Below are positions 53,225-63,799 of a stretch of 64,000 nt of DNA, piece after piece. A model generated the notes under the pieces. It saw only the letters and a list, made by a program, of their open reading frames with translations. It was not told the origin of the DNA and searched no databases. The translations under genes and the position numbers were made by a program. Source of the DNA: Comamonadaceae bacterium OTU4NAUVB1 (GTDB lineage: Bacteria > Pseudomonadota > Gammaproteobacteria > Burkholderiales > Burkholderiaceae_C); NCBI GenBank assembly GCA_024372625.1, contig CP099605.1:2480001-2544000 (forward strand), written 5' to 3'. Each line of letters begins with the position of its first letter. Positions within the stretch are counted from its first letter, which is position 1.

Positions 53225-54289
53225 ATGACCAGCGCATCTCCGCCTGACACCGGCTTCCAGATCACCGTCGAGCCCAGCGGACGCAGCTTCGTGGCGCAAG
53301 GCGACGAGACCATCCTGTCGTCGGCCATCCGCCAGGGCATCGGCCTGCCCTACGGCTGCAAGGACGGCGCCTGCGGCTCGTGCAAGTGCAGGAAGCTTTC
53401 CGGCGAGGTCACGCACGGCCCGCACCAGAGCAAGGCGCTCAGCGCCGAGGAAGAGATCGCCGGTTTCGTGCTCACCTGCTGCGCCACCGCGCGCAGCGAC
53501 GTGATGCTCGAGTCGCGCCAGGTCACCGACATCGGCGCCTTCCCGATCCGCAAGATGCCTGCCCGGGTGCTGTCGCTGTTGCGCAAGTCGCACGACGTCA
53601 TGCAGGTGCGCCTGCAGATGCCTGCGGGCGAGCCGATGCGCTTCCATGCCGGGCAGTACGTCGAGTTCATCCTGCGCGACGGCGCGCGGCGCAGCTATTC
53701 GATGGCCAACGCACCGCACACCCTGCTCGAGCCGGGCACCGGCATCGAACTGCACATCCGCCACATGCCCGGCGGCCGCTTCACCGACCACGTCTTCGGC
53801 GCCATGAAGGAGAAGGAGATCCTGCGCATCGAAGGGCCCTACGGCAGCTTCTTCCTGCGCGAGGAATCCGCCAAGCCGATCGTGCTGCTGGCCTCGGGCA
53901 CCGGTTTCGCGCCGATCAAGGCCCTGCTCGAGCACATGCGGTTCAAGAACATCGACCGCCCGGCCACGCTCTACTGGGGCGCCCGCCGGCCCGAGGACCT
54001 GTACATGGACGACTGGTTGCAGGCGCAGCTCGCGGAGATGCCCAACCTGCGCTACGTGCCGGTGGTCTCCAACGCCACGCCGGACGACAACTGGACCGGC
54101 CGGACCGGCTTCGTGCACCGCGCCGTGCTGGAGGATTTCGCCGACCTCTCCGGCCACCAGGTGTATGCCTGCGGCGCCCCGGTCGTGGTCGAGTCGGCCA
54201 AGCGGGACTACGTGGCCGAGGCCGGTCTGCCCGAAGAGGAATTCTTCGCCGACGCCTTCACGACCGAAGCCGACAAGGCGCTCGCCTGA
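53225..54289 (+). CDS. 2Fe-2S ferredoxin-FAD/NAD(P)H reductase (AscD / CDP-6-deoxyglucoseen-reductase-like)
   Basis: 354 residues. An N-terminal plant-type ferredoxin domain (10-95) has cluster cysteines at 45, 50, 53 and about 85 (YGCKDGACGSCKC and VLTCC). The FAD-binding domain (about 105-205) carries RRSYSMANAPH, and the NAD(P)H domain (about 215-340) carries IVLLASGTGFAPIKALLEHM and VYACGAPVVVESAK. In Comamonadaceae such proteins are usually named CDP-6-deoxy-delta-3,4-glucoseen reductase, but the true electron acceptor is unknown. Its stop shares a base with the next start (TGATG), linking it to a Bug-type binding protein. Confidence 0.88.
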   Translation: MTSASPPDTGFQITVEPSGRSFVAQGDETILSSAIRQGIGLPYGCKDGACGSCKCRKLSGEVTHGPHQSKALSAEEEIAGFVLTCCATARSDVMLESRQVTDIGAFPIRKMPARVLSLLRKSHDVMQVRLQMPAGEPMRFHAGQYVEFILRDGARRSYSMANAPHTLLEPGTGIELHIRHMPGGRFTDHVFGAMKEKEILRIEGPYGSFFLREESAKPIVLLASGTGFAPIKALLEHMRFKNIDRPATLYWGARRPEDLYMDDWLQAQLAEMPNLRYVPVVSNATPDDNWTGRTGFVHRAVLEDFADLSGHQVYACGAPVVVESAKRDYVAEAGLPEEEFFADAFTTEADKALA

Positions 54290-55278
54290 TGCGTGACGCC
54301 ATGCAACGACGCACCCTCCTTTCCCACTTCGCGCTCGGCGCCCTGGCACTGTCGGGCGTCACGGCGCGCGCCCAGCCCGTCGGGCAACCGATCCGACTGA
54401 TCGTGCCGTACGCGGCCGGCGGTCCCATCGACGTGACCGCGCGCATCCTCGCCGAGCGCGTGCGGGATTCGCTCGGCACGGTCTTCATCGAGAACAAGCC
54501 CGGGGCGGGCGGCAACATCGGCGTCGACGCGATCGCCAAGGCCGCGCCCGACGGCCTGACGATCGGCATCGCGGCCACGGCGACGCATGCCGTCAATCCG
54601 TGGCTGTACGCCAGGATGCCCTTCGACGTCACGACCGACTTCACCCCCATCACGCAGATGGTGCGCGTGCCCAACGTGCTGGTGATGAACACCGAGGTCG
54701 CCCAGCGACTGAAGATCGGCACGCTCGCACAGCTCATCGCCCATGCCAAGGCGAACCCCGGCAAGCTCAACTACGGCAGCGGCGGCAACGGCAGCGCCGG
54801 GCATCTGGCCGGCGAGATGTTCAAGAAGGAAGCAGGCATCTTCGCCCTCCACATTCCCTACAACGGTGGCAATCCGGCGCAACTGGCGCTGCTGTCGGGC
54901 CAGGTCGATTTCAACTTCGACAACCTGGCCACCGCCGCGCCGAACATCCGTTCCGGCAAGCTGCGCGCCATCGCCGTGACGACCCCGACGCGCAGCGACG
55001 CCCTGCCCGGCGTGGCCCCCATCGCCGACACGCTCAAGGGATTCTCGATCGACACGTGGTGGGGGCTGGTGGCGCCGGCGGGCACGCCGCGCGAGACCAT
55101 CGCCAAGCTCAACCAGGCCTTCGTGGTGGCATTGAACTCGCCCGAGGCACGCAGCCGCTTCGCCGGCCTGCTCGCCGAGCCGGTGCCTGGCACGCCCGAA
55201 CAGTTCGGCGCCTTCATGAAGAGCGAACTCGCCAAGTACCGCGACGTGGTGAAGGCGACCGGGGCGCGGGTCGACTGA
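54289..55278 (+). CDS. Bug/TctC family periplasmic solute-binding protein
   Basis: 329 residues. The N-terminus MRDAMQRRTLLSHFALGALAL is a signal peptide with a twin-arginine look (QRRTLLS); cleavage is likely after TARA. Diagnostic blocks: PIRLIVPYAAGGPIDVTARI, FIENKPGAGGNIGVDAIAKAAPDG, LNYGSGGNGSAGHLAGEMFK and APAGTPRETIAKLN. It has no TctAB permease nearby. Its start shares one base with the stop of the ferredoxin-reductase gene, a coupling that suggests a shared role such as uptake plus reductive or oxygenase-linked metabolism of one substrate. Confidence 0.9.
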   Translation: MRDAMQRRTLLSHFALGALALSGVTARAQPVGQPIRLIVPYAAGGPIDVTARILAERVRDSLGTVFIENKPGAGGNIGVDAIAKAAPDGLTIGIAATATHAVNPWLYARMPFDVTTDFTPITQMVRVPNVLVMNTEVAQRLKIGTLAQLIAHAKANPGKLNYGSGGNGSAGHLAGEMFKKEAGIFALHIPYNGGNPAQLALLSGQVDFNFDNLATAAPNIRSGKLRAIAVTTPTRSDALPGVAPIADTLKGFSIDTWWGLVAPAGTPRETIAKLNQAFVVALNSPEARSRFAGLLAEPVPGTPEQFGAFMKSELAKYRDVVKATGARVD

Positions 55279-55284
55279 GTCCGC

Positions 55285-55321
55285 CCCGCCCTGCCCCGCA
55301 CGGCGTGTCGCGCAGGGCGGG
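55285..55321. terminator. Long hairpin between the convergent tctC-like and livF genes
   Basis: CCCGCCCTGC (55285-55294) and GCAGGGCGGG (55312-55321) form a perfect ten-pair stem with a 17-base loop. No T tract on either side, so it may act as an RNA-stabilising or weak bidirectional terminator. Confidence 0.5.
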
Positions 55322-55329
55322 CCTCTCCT

Positions 55330-56046
55330 TCACTCGCCGAGGTAGGCGGCCCGGACCTTGGGGTCGTCGAGCATCGTCCGGGCGTCGCCCGACATCGTGA
55401 CGATGCCCGACTCCATCACATAGCCGCGATCGGCGATCTGCAGCGCGCGGCTGGCGTTCTGCTCGACCAGCAGCACCGTCACGCCCTGGCCGTGCACGGT
55501 CTGCACGACCTCGAAGATCTTGTCGACCATGATCGGCGACAGGCCCATCGACGGCTCGTCGAGCAGCAGCACCTTCGGGCGCGCCATGAGCGCGCGGCCC
55601 ATGGCGAGCATCTGCTGTTCGCCGCCGGACATGGTGCCGGCGAGCTGGTCCTTGCGCTCGCGCAGGCGCGGGAAGATGTCGAACATGCGCTGGATGTCGG
55701 CCGCGATGCCGGCCTTGTCGTTGCGCACGTAGGCGCCGATCTGCAGGTTCTCGGTGATCGTCATGCGCGTGAAGACGCCGCGACCCTCGGGCACCATCAC
55801 CAGGCCCTCGCCCACCAGGTCCCAGGCGCCGCGGCCCTTGATGCTGCGGCCCAGGTAGAGGATGTTGCCCTCGACATAGGGCAGCGTGCCGGTGATGGCC
55901 TTCATGGTCGTCGTCTTGCCCGCGCCGTTGGAGCCGATGAGCGAGACGAGCTCGCCTTCGCGGACCTCGAAATCGACGCCCTTGACGGCCTGGATGCCAC
56001 CGTACGCCACCTTCAACCCGCTGACCTGCAGAAGAATATCGCTCAT
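55330..56046 (-). CDS. livF: Branched-chain amino acid-type ABC transporter ATP-binding protein LivF
   Basis: 238 residues. Walker A GSNGAGKTTT, Q-loop region, signature MSGGEQQMLAMGRALM and Walker B VLLLDEPSMGLSP are complete, and the VPEGRGVFTRMTITENL block is typical of LivF. With LivG it powers import through LivHM. ATG 56046 lies 2 bp after the livG stop. Last gene of livHMGF on this strand. Confidence 0.94.
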   Translation of the reverse strand: MSDILLQVSGLKVAYGGIQAVKGVDFEVREGELVSLIGSNGAGKTTTMKAITGTLPYVEGNILYLGRSIKGRGAWDLVGEGLVMVPEGRGVFTRMTITENLQIGAYVRNDKAGIAADIQRMFDIFPRLRERKDQLAGTMSGGEQQMLAMGRALMARPKVLLLDEPSMGLSPIMVDKIFEVVQTVHGQGVTVLLVEQNASRALQIADRGYVMESGIVTMSGDARTMLDDPKVRAAYLGE

Positions 56047-56048
56047 GT

Positions 56049-56819
56049 TCAATGGCCTCCCGTGCCGAGGTAGGCCTCGATCACCTTTTCGTTGCGCTGC
56101 ACCTCGGCGGGTGTTCCCTCGGCGATCTGCTTGCCGTAATCCAGCACCGTCAGCCGGTCGCACAGTCCCATCACCAGCTTCACGTCGTGTTCGATCAGCA
56201 GGATGGTGCGGTTGTCGGCGCGGATGCGGCTGATGAGCTCGCGCAGCATCACCTTCTCGGTCGCGTTCATGCCGGCGGCGGGCTCGTCGAGCGCGATGAG
56301 TTGCGGATCGGTGGCCAGCGCGCGCGCGATCTCCAGGCGGCGCTGGTCACCGTAGCTCAGGGTGCGCGCCTTGTAGTCGGCGAACTTGCCGATGCCCACG
56401 TAGTCGAGCAGTTCGTGCGCGCGCTCGGCGATGGCGCGCTCCTCGGCCTTGAAGCCGGCGGTGCGCAGGATGGCGCCGATCACGCCCGAGTGGGTGCGCA
56501 CGTGGCGCCCCACCATGACGTTCTCCAGCGCCGTCATGTCCGCGAACAGGCGGATGTTCTGGAAGGTGCGCGCGATGCCGGCCCTCGCGACCTCGTGCAC
56601 CGCCGTCGGCTGGTAGGGCTTGCCGGCCAGCACGAAGCTGCCGCTGTCCGGGGTGTAGAGGCCGGTGATGACGTTGAAGAAGGTCGTCTTGCCCGCGCCA
56701 TTGGGACCGATCAGCCCGTAGACCTGGCCGCGACGGATGGTGATGCCCACGTCCGACAGCGCCTGCAGGCCGCCGAAACGCTTGGAGATGCCGCGCACCT
56801 CGAGGATGGTGTCAGTCAT
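56049..56819 (-). CDS. livG: Branched-chain amino acid-type ABC transporter ATP-binding protein LivG
   Basis: 256 residues. It starts with a KRFGGLQALSDV-type segment. Walker A is GPNGAGKTTF, the LivG stretch RTFQNIRLFADMTALENVMVG follows, then signature LSYGDQRRLEIARALA and Walker B LIALDEPAAGMN, ending in TVLDYGKQIAEGTPAEVQ. Partner of LivF. It begins 34 bp after the livM stop. Confidence 0.95.
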   Translation of the reverse strand: MTDTILEVRGISKRFGGLQALSDVGITIRRGQVYGLIGPNGAGKTTFFNVITGLYTPDSGSFVLAGKPYQPTAVHEVARAGIARTFQNIRLFADMTALENVMVGRHVRTHSGVIGAILRTAGFKAEERAIAERAHELLDYVGIGKFADYKARTLSYGDQRRLEIARALATDPQLIALDEPAAGMNATEKVMLRELISRIRADNRTILLIEHDVKLVMGLCDRLTVLDYGKQIAEGTPAEVQRNEKVIEAYLGTGGH

Positions 56820-56853
56820 TGTTCGTGTTTCCCTGGCTCGATGTGCGTGGCCG

Positions 56854-58041
<1,188 letters not shown>

Positions 58042-58054
58042 GGTCGTTCCTGCT

Positions 58055-58984
58055 TCAGGCGCGATCGGCCACGCGTTCGCCCAGCAGGCCCGAGGGCCGC
58101 ACCGTCAGCGTGATGATGAGGATGACGAAGGCGAAGATGTCGCTGTGCTGGCTGCCCAGGATGCCGCCGGTGACGGTGCCCAGGTAGCCCGCGCCGATGG
58201 CCTCGATGAGACCCAGCAGGAGACCGCCGACGACCGCGCCGGCGAGGTTGCCGATGCCGCCGAAGACGGCCGCGGTGAAGGCCTTCAGGCCGGGACCGAA
58301 GCCCATGGCGTGCTGGGCGATGCCGTAGTTGCTCGCATACATGACGCCGGCGATGGCGGCGAGCACCGCGCCGATGATGAAGGTGGCCGAGATCACCATG
58401 TCGGGCCGGATGCCCATCAGCGAGGCGACGCGCGGGTTCTCGGCCGTGGCGCGCATCGCGCGCCCGAGCTTGGTGTAGTTCACCAGCCAGGTCAGGATCG
58501 CGAGCGAGATCGCGGTCATCACCAGGATCATGATCTGCGTGGGCGAGATCGATGCGCCGGCGACGTCGATGGAGGCGCTGGGCAGCAGCGTCGGATAAGC
58601 CTTGTTCGTCGGCCGCCAGATGATCATCGCCAGGGTCTGCAGCAGGATCGACATGCCGATGGCGGTGATCAGCGGCGCGAGCTTGGGGCTGTTGCGCAGC
58701 GGCCGGTAGGCGACCTTCTCGATCACGAAATTCAGGCTGGCCGCGACGATGCAGGCGATCACCAGCGCGATCAGCAGCATGAGCCAACCCGGCAGCCACG
58801 GCATCGATTCCCGCATCAGGCCGATGATGGTCCAGCTGGTGAGGGCACCGACCATCAGCACTTCGCCGTGCGCGAAATTGATGAGGTTGATGATGCCGTA
58901 CACCATGGTGTAGCCCAAGGCTATCAAGGCATACATGCTGCCCAACACCAGACCGTTGATGATCTGCTGCAGCAGGATTTCCAT
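58055..58984 (-). CDS. livH: Branched-chain amino acid-type ABC transporter permease LivH
   Basis: 309 residues with eight or so membrane helices. Typical LivH text: QQIINGLVLGSMYALIALGYTMVYGIINLINFAHGE near the N-terminus and the EAA loop TKLGRAMRATAENPRVASLMGI. It forms the channel with LivM. First gene of livHMGF; no LivJ/LivK binding protein is encoded next to it, so the binding protein must be elsewhere or be shared. The 214-bp gap upstream holds the rarA terminator and presumably the promoter. Confidence 0.94.
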   Translation of the reverse strand: MEILLQQIINGLVLGSMYALIALGYTMVYGIINLINFAHGEVLMVGALTSWTIIGLMRESMPWLPGWLMLLIALVIACIVAASLNFVIEKVAYRPLRNSPKLAPLITAIGMSILLQTLAMIIWRPTNKAYPTLLPSASIDVAGASISPTQIMILVMTAISLAILTWLVNYTKLGRAMRATAENPRVASLMGIRPDMVISATFIIGAVLAAIAGVMYASNYGIAQHAMGFGPGLKAFTAAVFGGIGNLAGAVVGGLLLGLIEAIGAGYLGTVTGGILGSQHSDIFAFVILIITLTVRPSGLLGERVADRA

Positions 58985-59066
58985 AAGTTCGTCCAGTGGG
59001 TTGGCACCTTTATCGAGGTGCTTTCAAGATTCGCGGAAGCCGGATCGGCTTTGACGATTCACCAAG

Positions 59067-59102
59067 CAAAAAACCCGCCAGCATGTGTCGCCGGGAGGGT
59101 TC
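59067..59102 (-). terminator. Terminator after rarA
   Basis: On the minus strand AACCC-T-CC pairs with GG-C-GGGTT around a 12-16 base loop, followed by TTTTTTG. It lies about 97 bp beyond the rarA stop, between rarA and livH. Confidence 0.6.
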
Positions 59103-59198
59103 AAGGGCGGGATTGTAGGCATGCGGACGACCCGTCGTGGTGCATGTTCGACGGGGGTTTACCCCCGCGCACGGCCCGCGCCGACGCGCACGGCGATC

Positions 59199-60503
59199 TC
59201 AATCCCCCCGGGCGTCCCGGTCCCGTCGCCGCAGCTGATCGAGCTTCTCGCCGATCCTGATCTCCAGCCCGCGCGGCACGGGACGATACCAGCCGGGCTC
59301 GTCGATGCCTTCGGGAAGGTAGGTCTCGCCCGCGGCATAGGCATCGGGTTCGTCGTGCGCGTAGCGGTACGCGTGACCGTGTCCCAGCTCCTTCATGAGC
59401 TTGGTCGGGGCGTTGCGCAGATGCACCGGCACCTCCCGGCTGCGGTCTTTCTTCACGAAGGCACGGGCCGCGTTGTAGGCGTTATAGCCCGCGTTGCTCT
59501 TGGCGGCGACGGCCAGGTAGATGACGGCCTGGCCCAGCGCCAGCTCGCCCTCGGGACTGCCCAGGCGCTCGTAGGTCAGGGCCGCGTCGTTGGCGATCTG
59601 CAAAGCCTTCGGATCGGCGAGCCCGATGTCCTCCCACGCCATGCGCACGATGCGCCGCGACAGGTAGCGGGCATCGGCGCCGCCGTCGAGCATGCGGGTC
59701 AGCCAGTAGAGCGCGGCATCGGGATGGGAGCCACGCACGGATTTGTGCAGGGCCGAGATCTGGTCGTAGAAATTGTCTCCGCCCTTGTCGAACCGCCGGC
59801 TGTTCAGGGTCAGCGCATCCTGCAGGAATTCCGCCGTGATCGTGGTGATGCCGGAGGTCCTGGCCGCGGTGCTCGCCTGCTCCAGCAGGTTCAGGAAGCG
59901 CCGGGCGTCGCCGTCCGCATAGCCGATCAGGGTGTCCCGGGACCGGTCGTCGAACCGGAGATCGCCCAGCGCCTTGTCCCGTGCCCGCTCCAGCAACTGC
60001 GCGAGTTCCTCGTCGGTGATCGACTTCAGCACATAGACCTGCGCCCGCGACAGCAATGCCGAATTCACCTCGAAGGAGGGGTTCTCGGTGGTCGCGCCGA
60101 TGAAGGTCACCAGACCGCTTTCCGCATACGGAAGCAGTGCGTCCTGCTGGGATTTGTTGAACCGGTGGATCTCGTCCACGAACAGGATGGTGTGCTTGCC
60201 CATGGCCAGGTTCTGCTGCGCCTGTTCCATGGCGGCCCGGATGTCCTTGACGCCGGAGAACACCGCCGACAGGGCGATGAATTCGCAATCGAAGGCCGAG
60301 GCCGTCAGCCGTGCCAGGGTCGTCTTCCCCACGCCGGGCGGACCCCAGAAGATCATGGAATGCGGTTTGCCCGACTGGAACGCCAGTCGCAGCGGCTTTC
60401 CCTCGCCGAGCAGATGCGACTGCCCGACCACGTCGTCGAGCGTCTTCGGGCGAAGCGCCTCAGCGAGCGGCGCGACGGGTTCTTGAGAAAACAGATCAGG
60501 CAT
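59199..60503 (-). CDS. rarA: Replication-associated recombination protein A (MgsA/RarA AAA+ ATPase)
   Basis: 434 residues. It begins MPDLFSQEPVAPLAEALRP, then VVGQSHLLG, Walker A GPPGVGKTTLA (about 54-64), Walker B LFVDEIHRFNKSQQD and sensor 1 FIGATTENPSFEV. The C-terminal oligomerisation region has SLHKSVRGSHPDAALYW-type text (ALHKSVRGSHPDAALYWL) and AWEDIGLADP. It acts at stalled forks. It lies 92 bp downstream of lolA on the same strand in the order ftsK-lolA-rarA. Confidence 0.96.
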   Translation of the reverse strand: MPDLFSQEPVAPLAEALRPKTLDDVVGQSHLLGEGKPLRLAFQSGKPHSMIFWGPPGVGKTTLARLTASAFDCEFIALSAVFSGVKDIRAAMEQAQQNLAMGKHTILFVDEIHRFNKSQQDALLPYAESGLVTFIGATTENPSFEVNSALLSRAQVYVLKSITDEELAQLLERARDKALGDLRFDDRSRDTLIGYADGDARRFLNLLEQASTAARTSGITTITAEFLQDALTLNSRRFDKGGDNFYDQISALHKSVRGSHPDAALYWLTRMLDGGADARYLSRRIVRMAWEDIGLADPKALQIANDAALTYERLGSPEGELALGQAVIYLAVAAKSNAGYNAYNAARAFVKKDRSREVPVHLRNAPTKLMKELGHGHAYRYAHDEPDAYAAGETYLPEGIDEPGWYRPVPRGLEIRIGEKLDQLRRRDRDARGD

Positions 60504-60595
60504 GGCTTCCTTTTGCGTGCGGCGGTTCGCGCGACCCGGACGGTGTCCGTCCGGCCCCGATCGGGCGAAGCCGATGACCGTCCAGCGCGGGCGCC

Positions 60596-61228
60596 CTACT
60601 GCTTGAGCACGTCGGCGCCCGCGGGCGCCTTGAACGCGAAGGCGGCCGCGCCCAGTGCCGGATTGATCTCCACCTTGCCGAACCTGAGCACCGAACGCTG
60701 GCCGAAGCTGTCCAGGATCTCGAGCGACGCGAGCGCGTTGCCCTGGAAACCGACCTCGATGGACTGCAGCTGCCCGTCGCGTGCCAGGGGCGTCGCCTTG
60801 ACCCACTGCAAGCCGTCGCGCTCGGGCGCCGATTCGAGCTTGAAGTCCGCCCGCAGCGCGCGCAGATCGGGCGCCGCGGCGATGAGTGCGGCGGGCGTGG
60901 ACCCCAGGGCCTGCGCCTGCGAGCGCTGCGTCACCTGGTTGAGTTCGGCATCGTGGAGCCAGAGGGTCTGCCCGTCGGCCACGATGGTCTGGGCGAACGG
61001 CTTGCGATAGTCGAACCTGAACCTGCCGGGCCGCTGGAACTCGAAGGTGCCGCTGGACGTCTTCACGCGTCCGGGCTGCCCTTCCCGCGACGGCGCCGTG
61101 ACGGTCTGGGTGAAGTCGGCGCGGCCTGATTTCACGTCGCGCACGAACGCCTCCAGGCTCTGCAGCCCGTCGGCCCAGGCGCCGGCGGCGGACGCCGCGA
61201 TCGTCAGCGCGATCAGGATCTTCTTCAT
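60596..61228 (-). CDS. lolA: Outer-membrane lipoprotein carrier protein LolA
   Basis: 210 residues. A Sec signal peptide (MKKILIALTIAASAAGAWA) precedes the LolA domain: SGRADFTQTV, SSGTFEFQRPGRFRFDYRKP (about 70-89), QTIVADGQTLWLHDAELNQVT and a C-terminal SFGQRSVLRFGKVEINP. It ferries lipoproteins across the periplasm from LolCDE to LolB. ATG 61228 gives the signal peptide; the longer frame to 61291 overlaps the ftsK end. It begins 19 bp after the ftsK stop. Confidence 0.94.
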   Translation of the reverse strand: MKKILIALTIAASAAGAWADGLQSLEAFVRDVKSGRADFTQTVTAPSREGQPGRVKTSSGTFEFQRPGRFRFDYRKPFAQTIVADGQTLWLHDAELNQVTQRSQAQALGSTPAALIAAAPDLRALRADFKLESAPERDGLQWVKATPLARDGQLQSIEVGFQGNALASLEILDSFGQRSVLRFGKVEINPALGAAAFAFKAPAGADVLKQ

Positions 61229-61247
61229 CGTCGATGTTTCCGTATGT

Positions 61248-63701
61248 CTATTCAACGCGTGCGGGCACCAGGATCTCGCGCTGGCCGGCACCGCTCATGG
61301 CGCTCACCAGCCCGGCCTTCTCCATGTCCTCGACCAGCCGCGCGGCGCGGTTGTAGCCGATCTTCAGGTGGCGCTGCACGAGCGAGATGCTCGCCTTGCG
61401 GTTCTTGAGCACCACCTCGACCGCCTGGTCGTACATCGGATCCTTCTCGTCGTCGCCGCCGTCGCCCGATAGATCACCATCGCCGTCGACGGTTCCGCCC
61501 TCGAGCACGCCGTCGATGTAATCGGGTTCGCCCTGGGACTTGAGGTAGGCCACCACGCGATGCACTTCCTCGTCGCTCACGAACGCGCCGTGCACGCGGA
61601 TCGGCAGGCCGGTGCCGCTGGGCATGTAGAGCATGTCGCCCATGCCCAGCAAGGCTTCGGCGCCCATCTGGTCGAGGATGGTGCGGCTGTCGATCTTGCT
61701 GGACACCTGGAACGCGATGCGCGTCGGGATGTTGGCCTTGATCAGACCGGTGATCACGTCCACGCTCGGGCGCTGCGTCGCCAGGATCAGGTGGATGCCC
61801 GCGGCGCGCGCCTTCTGCGCCAGGCGGGCGATCAGTTCCTCGATCTTCTTGCCCACGACCATCATCAGGTCGGCCAGCTCGTCGATGACCACCACGATGT
61901 GCGGTTCGCGCTTGAGCGGCTCCGGATCGTCCGGAGTCAGGCTGAAGGGGTTGTGGATGAACTCCTCGCGCGCCTTGGCCTCGTCGATCTTGGCGTTGTA
62001 GCCCGCCAGGTTGCGCACGCCCAGCTTGCTCATGAGCTTGTAGCGCCGCTCCATCTCGGCCACGCACCAGTTCAGGCCGTGCGCGGCCTGCCGCATGTCG
62101 GTGACCACCGGCGCGAGCAGGTGCGGGATGCCTTCGTAGACCGACATCTCCAGCATCTTCGGGTCGATCATGAGCAGGCGGACGTCGCGCGCCTCGGCCT
62201 TGTAGAGCAGGCTCAGGATCATGGCGTTGATGCCCACCGACTTGCCCGAGCCCGTGGTGCCCGCCACCAGCACGTGCGGCATCTTGGCGAGGTCGGCCAC
62301 CACCGGATTGCCCACGATGTCCTTGCCCAGTCCCATGGTCAGCATCGACTTGCCGTCGTTGTAGACCTGCGAGCCGAGGATCTCGCTCAGGCGGATCGAC
62401 TGGCGCTTGGCGTTGGGCAGTTCCAGCGCCATGTAGTTCTTGCCGGGAATCGTCTCGACCACCCGGATCGACACCAGCGACAGCGATCGCGCGAGGTCCT
62501 TGGCGAGGCCGACGATCTGCGAACCCTTCACGCCCGTGGCCGGTTCGATCTCGTAGCGCGTGATCACCGGCCCGGGCGAAGCGAGCACCACGCGCACCTC
62601 GACGCCGAAGTCCTTGAGCTTCTTCTCGATCATGCGGGAGGTCATCTCCAGCGTGTCCGAGGACACGGTCTCCTGGCGCAGTTGCGGCGCGTCGAGCAGG
62701 TCCACGCGCGGCAGCTTGCCCTCGCCGTTCTCGCGGAACAGCGGCTTCTGGTTCTCCTTGACGACACGATCGCTCCGGGCAACCTCGGTCACGGCCCGCT
62801 GGATCGGCACCGGCGCCGGGGGCACGCGCTGGGTGTCCGCGGTCGCGCGTGGCGTCGGTGCCGGGACGGGCGACGCGACTTCCTTGGCCGGACGTGCCTG
62901 CGGACGGGTCGCGGTGAAGTCGTCCATCGTCGGCTCGCTGACACGTGCCGCTGGCGACGCCGGCTCCGCGCCTTCCTCCCGCTCGCGCACGGCGCGCCGG
63001 CCCATGGCCAGGTCCTCGGCGATCTCGCGTTTCTCGCGACGCGATTCGAACAGCGAGAACACGCGCGAACCCAGCCGCTCGGCCACCTGCGACCAGGAGA
63101 AACGGAACACCAGCGCCGAGCCGACGACACCGGCGGCAATGGCGATCAGGGCCGAACCCGTGAAGCCGATCCATTTCACGCTCATGGGACCGACGAAATA
63201 ACCCAGCACACCACCCCCGTGGCCGGGCAGGCGGAATTCGAGTCGGTAGAGCCGAGACCATTCGAGCATCGCGCTGGCGCACAGCAGCAGCAGCAGCCCG
63301 AACCAGAAGGCCAGCCGACCCCGGTCGAGCCGGCCCCACGGCGGCGGCTCGACCGCCACCGGCGCCACTTCGCCACCGCGCAGCCAGCCGGCGAGGGACG
63401 AGAGCCAGACACGCAATCCGGCGGCCAGACACCACCAGACCGAATAGCCGGCCACGAAATAGCTGCCGTCGGCGATCCATGCGCCGATGCGTCCTCCCCA
63501 GTTCTTGACCTCTCCCCCGGTGCCCGAAGTCGACCACGCCGCGTCGGAGGGCGTGAAGCTGAGCATGGCCAGCAGCCAGAAGAGAAGCGCCACGAAACCG
63601 GCGATCAGGGTGATCTCCTGCGCGAAGCGCATCGCGCGCAGGCGGACCGGAGGTGGGTTGGAAGCGTTCGAAGCGTGCAGGGAGTTCAGCGAATAAGTCA
63701 T
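61248..63701 (-). CDS. ftsK: DNA translocase FtsK
   Basis: 817 residues. Four membrane helices lie in the first ~210 residues. A relatively short linker follows (about 220-330, Pro/Ala/Arg-rich). The motor domain has Walker [17 protein letters not shown] near 481 and Walker [13 protein letters not shown]. The C-terminal gamma domain (about 755-817, [20 protein letters not shown]...[19 protein letters not shown]) reads KOPS sites. It anchors at the septum and clears chromosome dimers. ATG 63701 is preferred to 63728. Confidence 0.96.
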   Translation of the reverse strand: MTYSLNSLHASNASNPPPVRLRAMRFAQEITLIAGFVALLFWLLAMLSFTPSDAAWSTSGTGGEVKNWGGRIGAWIADGSYFVAGYSVWWCLAAGLRVWLSSLAGWLRGGEVAPVAVEPPPWGRLDRGRLAFWFGLLLLLCASAMLEWSRLYRLEFRLPGHGGGVLGYFVGPMSVKWIGFTGSALIAIAAGVVGSALVFRFSWSQVAERLGSRVFSLFESRREKREIAEDLAMGRRAVREREEGAEPASPAARVSEPTMDDFTATRPQARPAKEVASPVPAPTPRATADTQRVPPAPVPIQRAVTEVARSDRVVKENQKPLFRENGEGKLPRVDLLDAPQLRQETVSSDTLEMTSRMIEKKLKDFGVEVRVVLASPGPVITRYEIEPATGVKGSQIVGLAKDLARSLSLVSIRVVETIPGKNYMALELPNAKRQSIRLSEILGSQVYNDGKSMLTMGLGKDIVGNPVVADLAKMPHVLVAGTTGSGKSVGINAMILSLLYKAEARDVRLLMIDPKMLEMSVYEGIPHLLAPVVTDMRQAAHGLNWCVAEMERRYKLMSKLGVRNLAGYNAKIDEAKAREEFIHNPFSLTPDDPEPLKREPHIVVVIDELADLMMVVGKKIEELIARLAQKARAAGIHLILATQRPSVDVITGLIKANIPTRIAFQVSSKIDSRTILDQMGAEALLGMGDMLYMPSGTGLPIRVHGAFVSDEEVHRVVAYLKSQGEPDYIDGVLEGGTVDGDGDLSGDGGDDEKDPMYDQAVEVVLKNRKASISLVQRHLKIGYNRAARLVEDMEKAGLVSAMSGAGQREILVPARVE

Positions 63702-63799
63702 GAAAGCGCGGTTCGGCCTGCGATCCAAGCCGTCATCGCACCGAGCCTACAACGGAAAAGGCGCCGCGCGAGCGGTTGCCGTGTCGATCAGGGCGCCCG

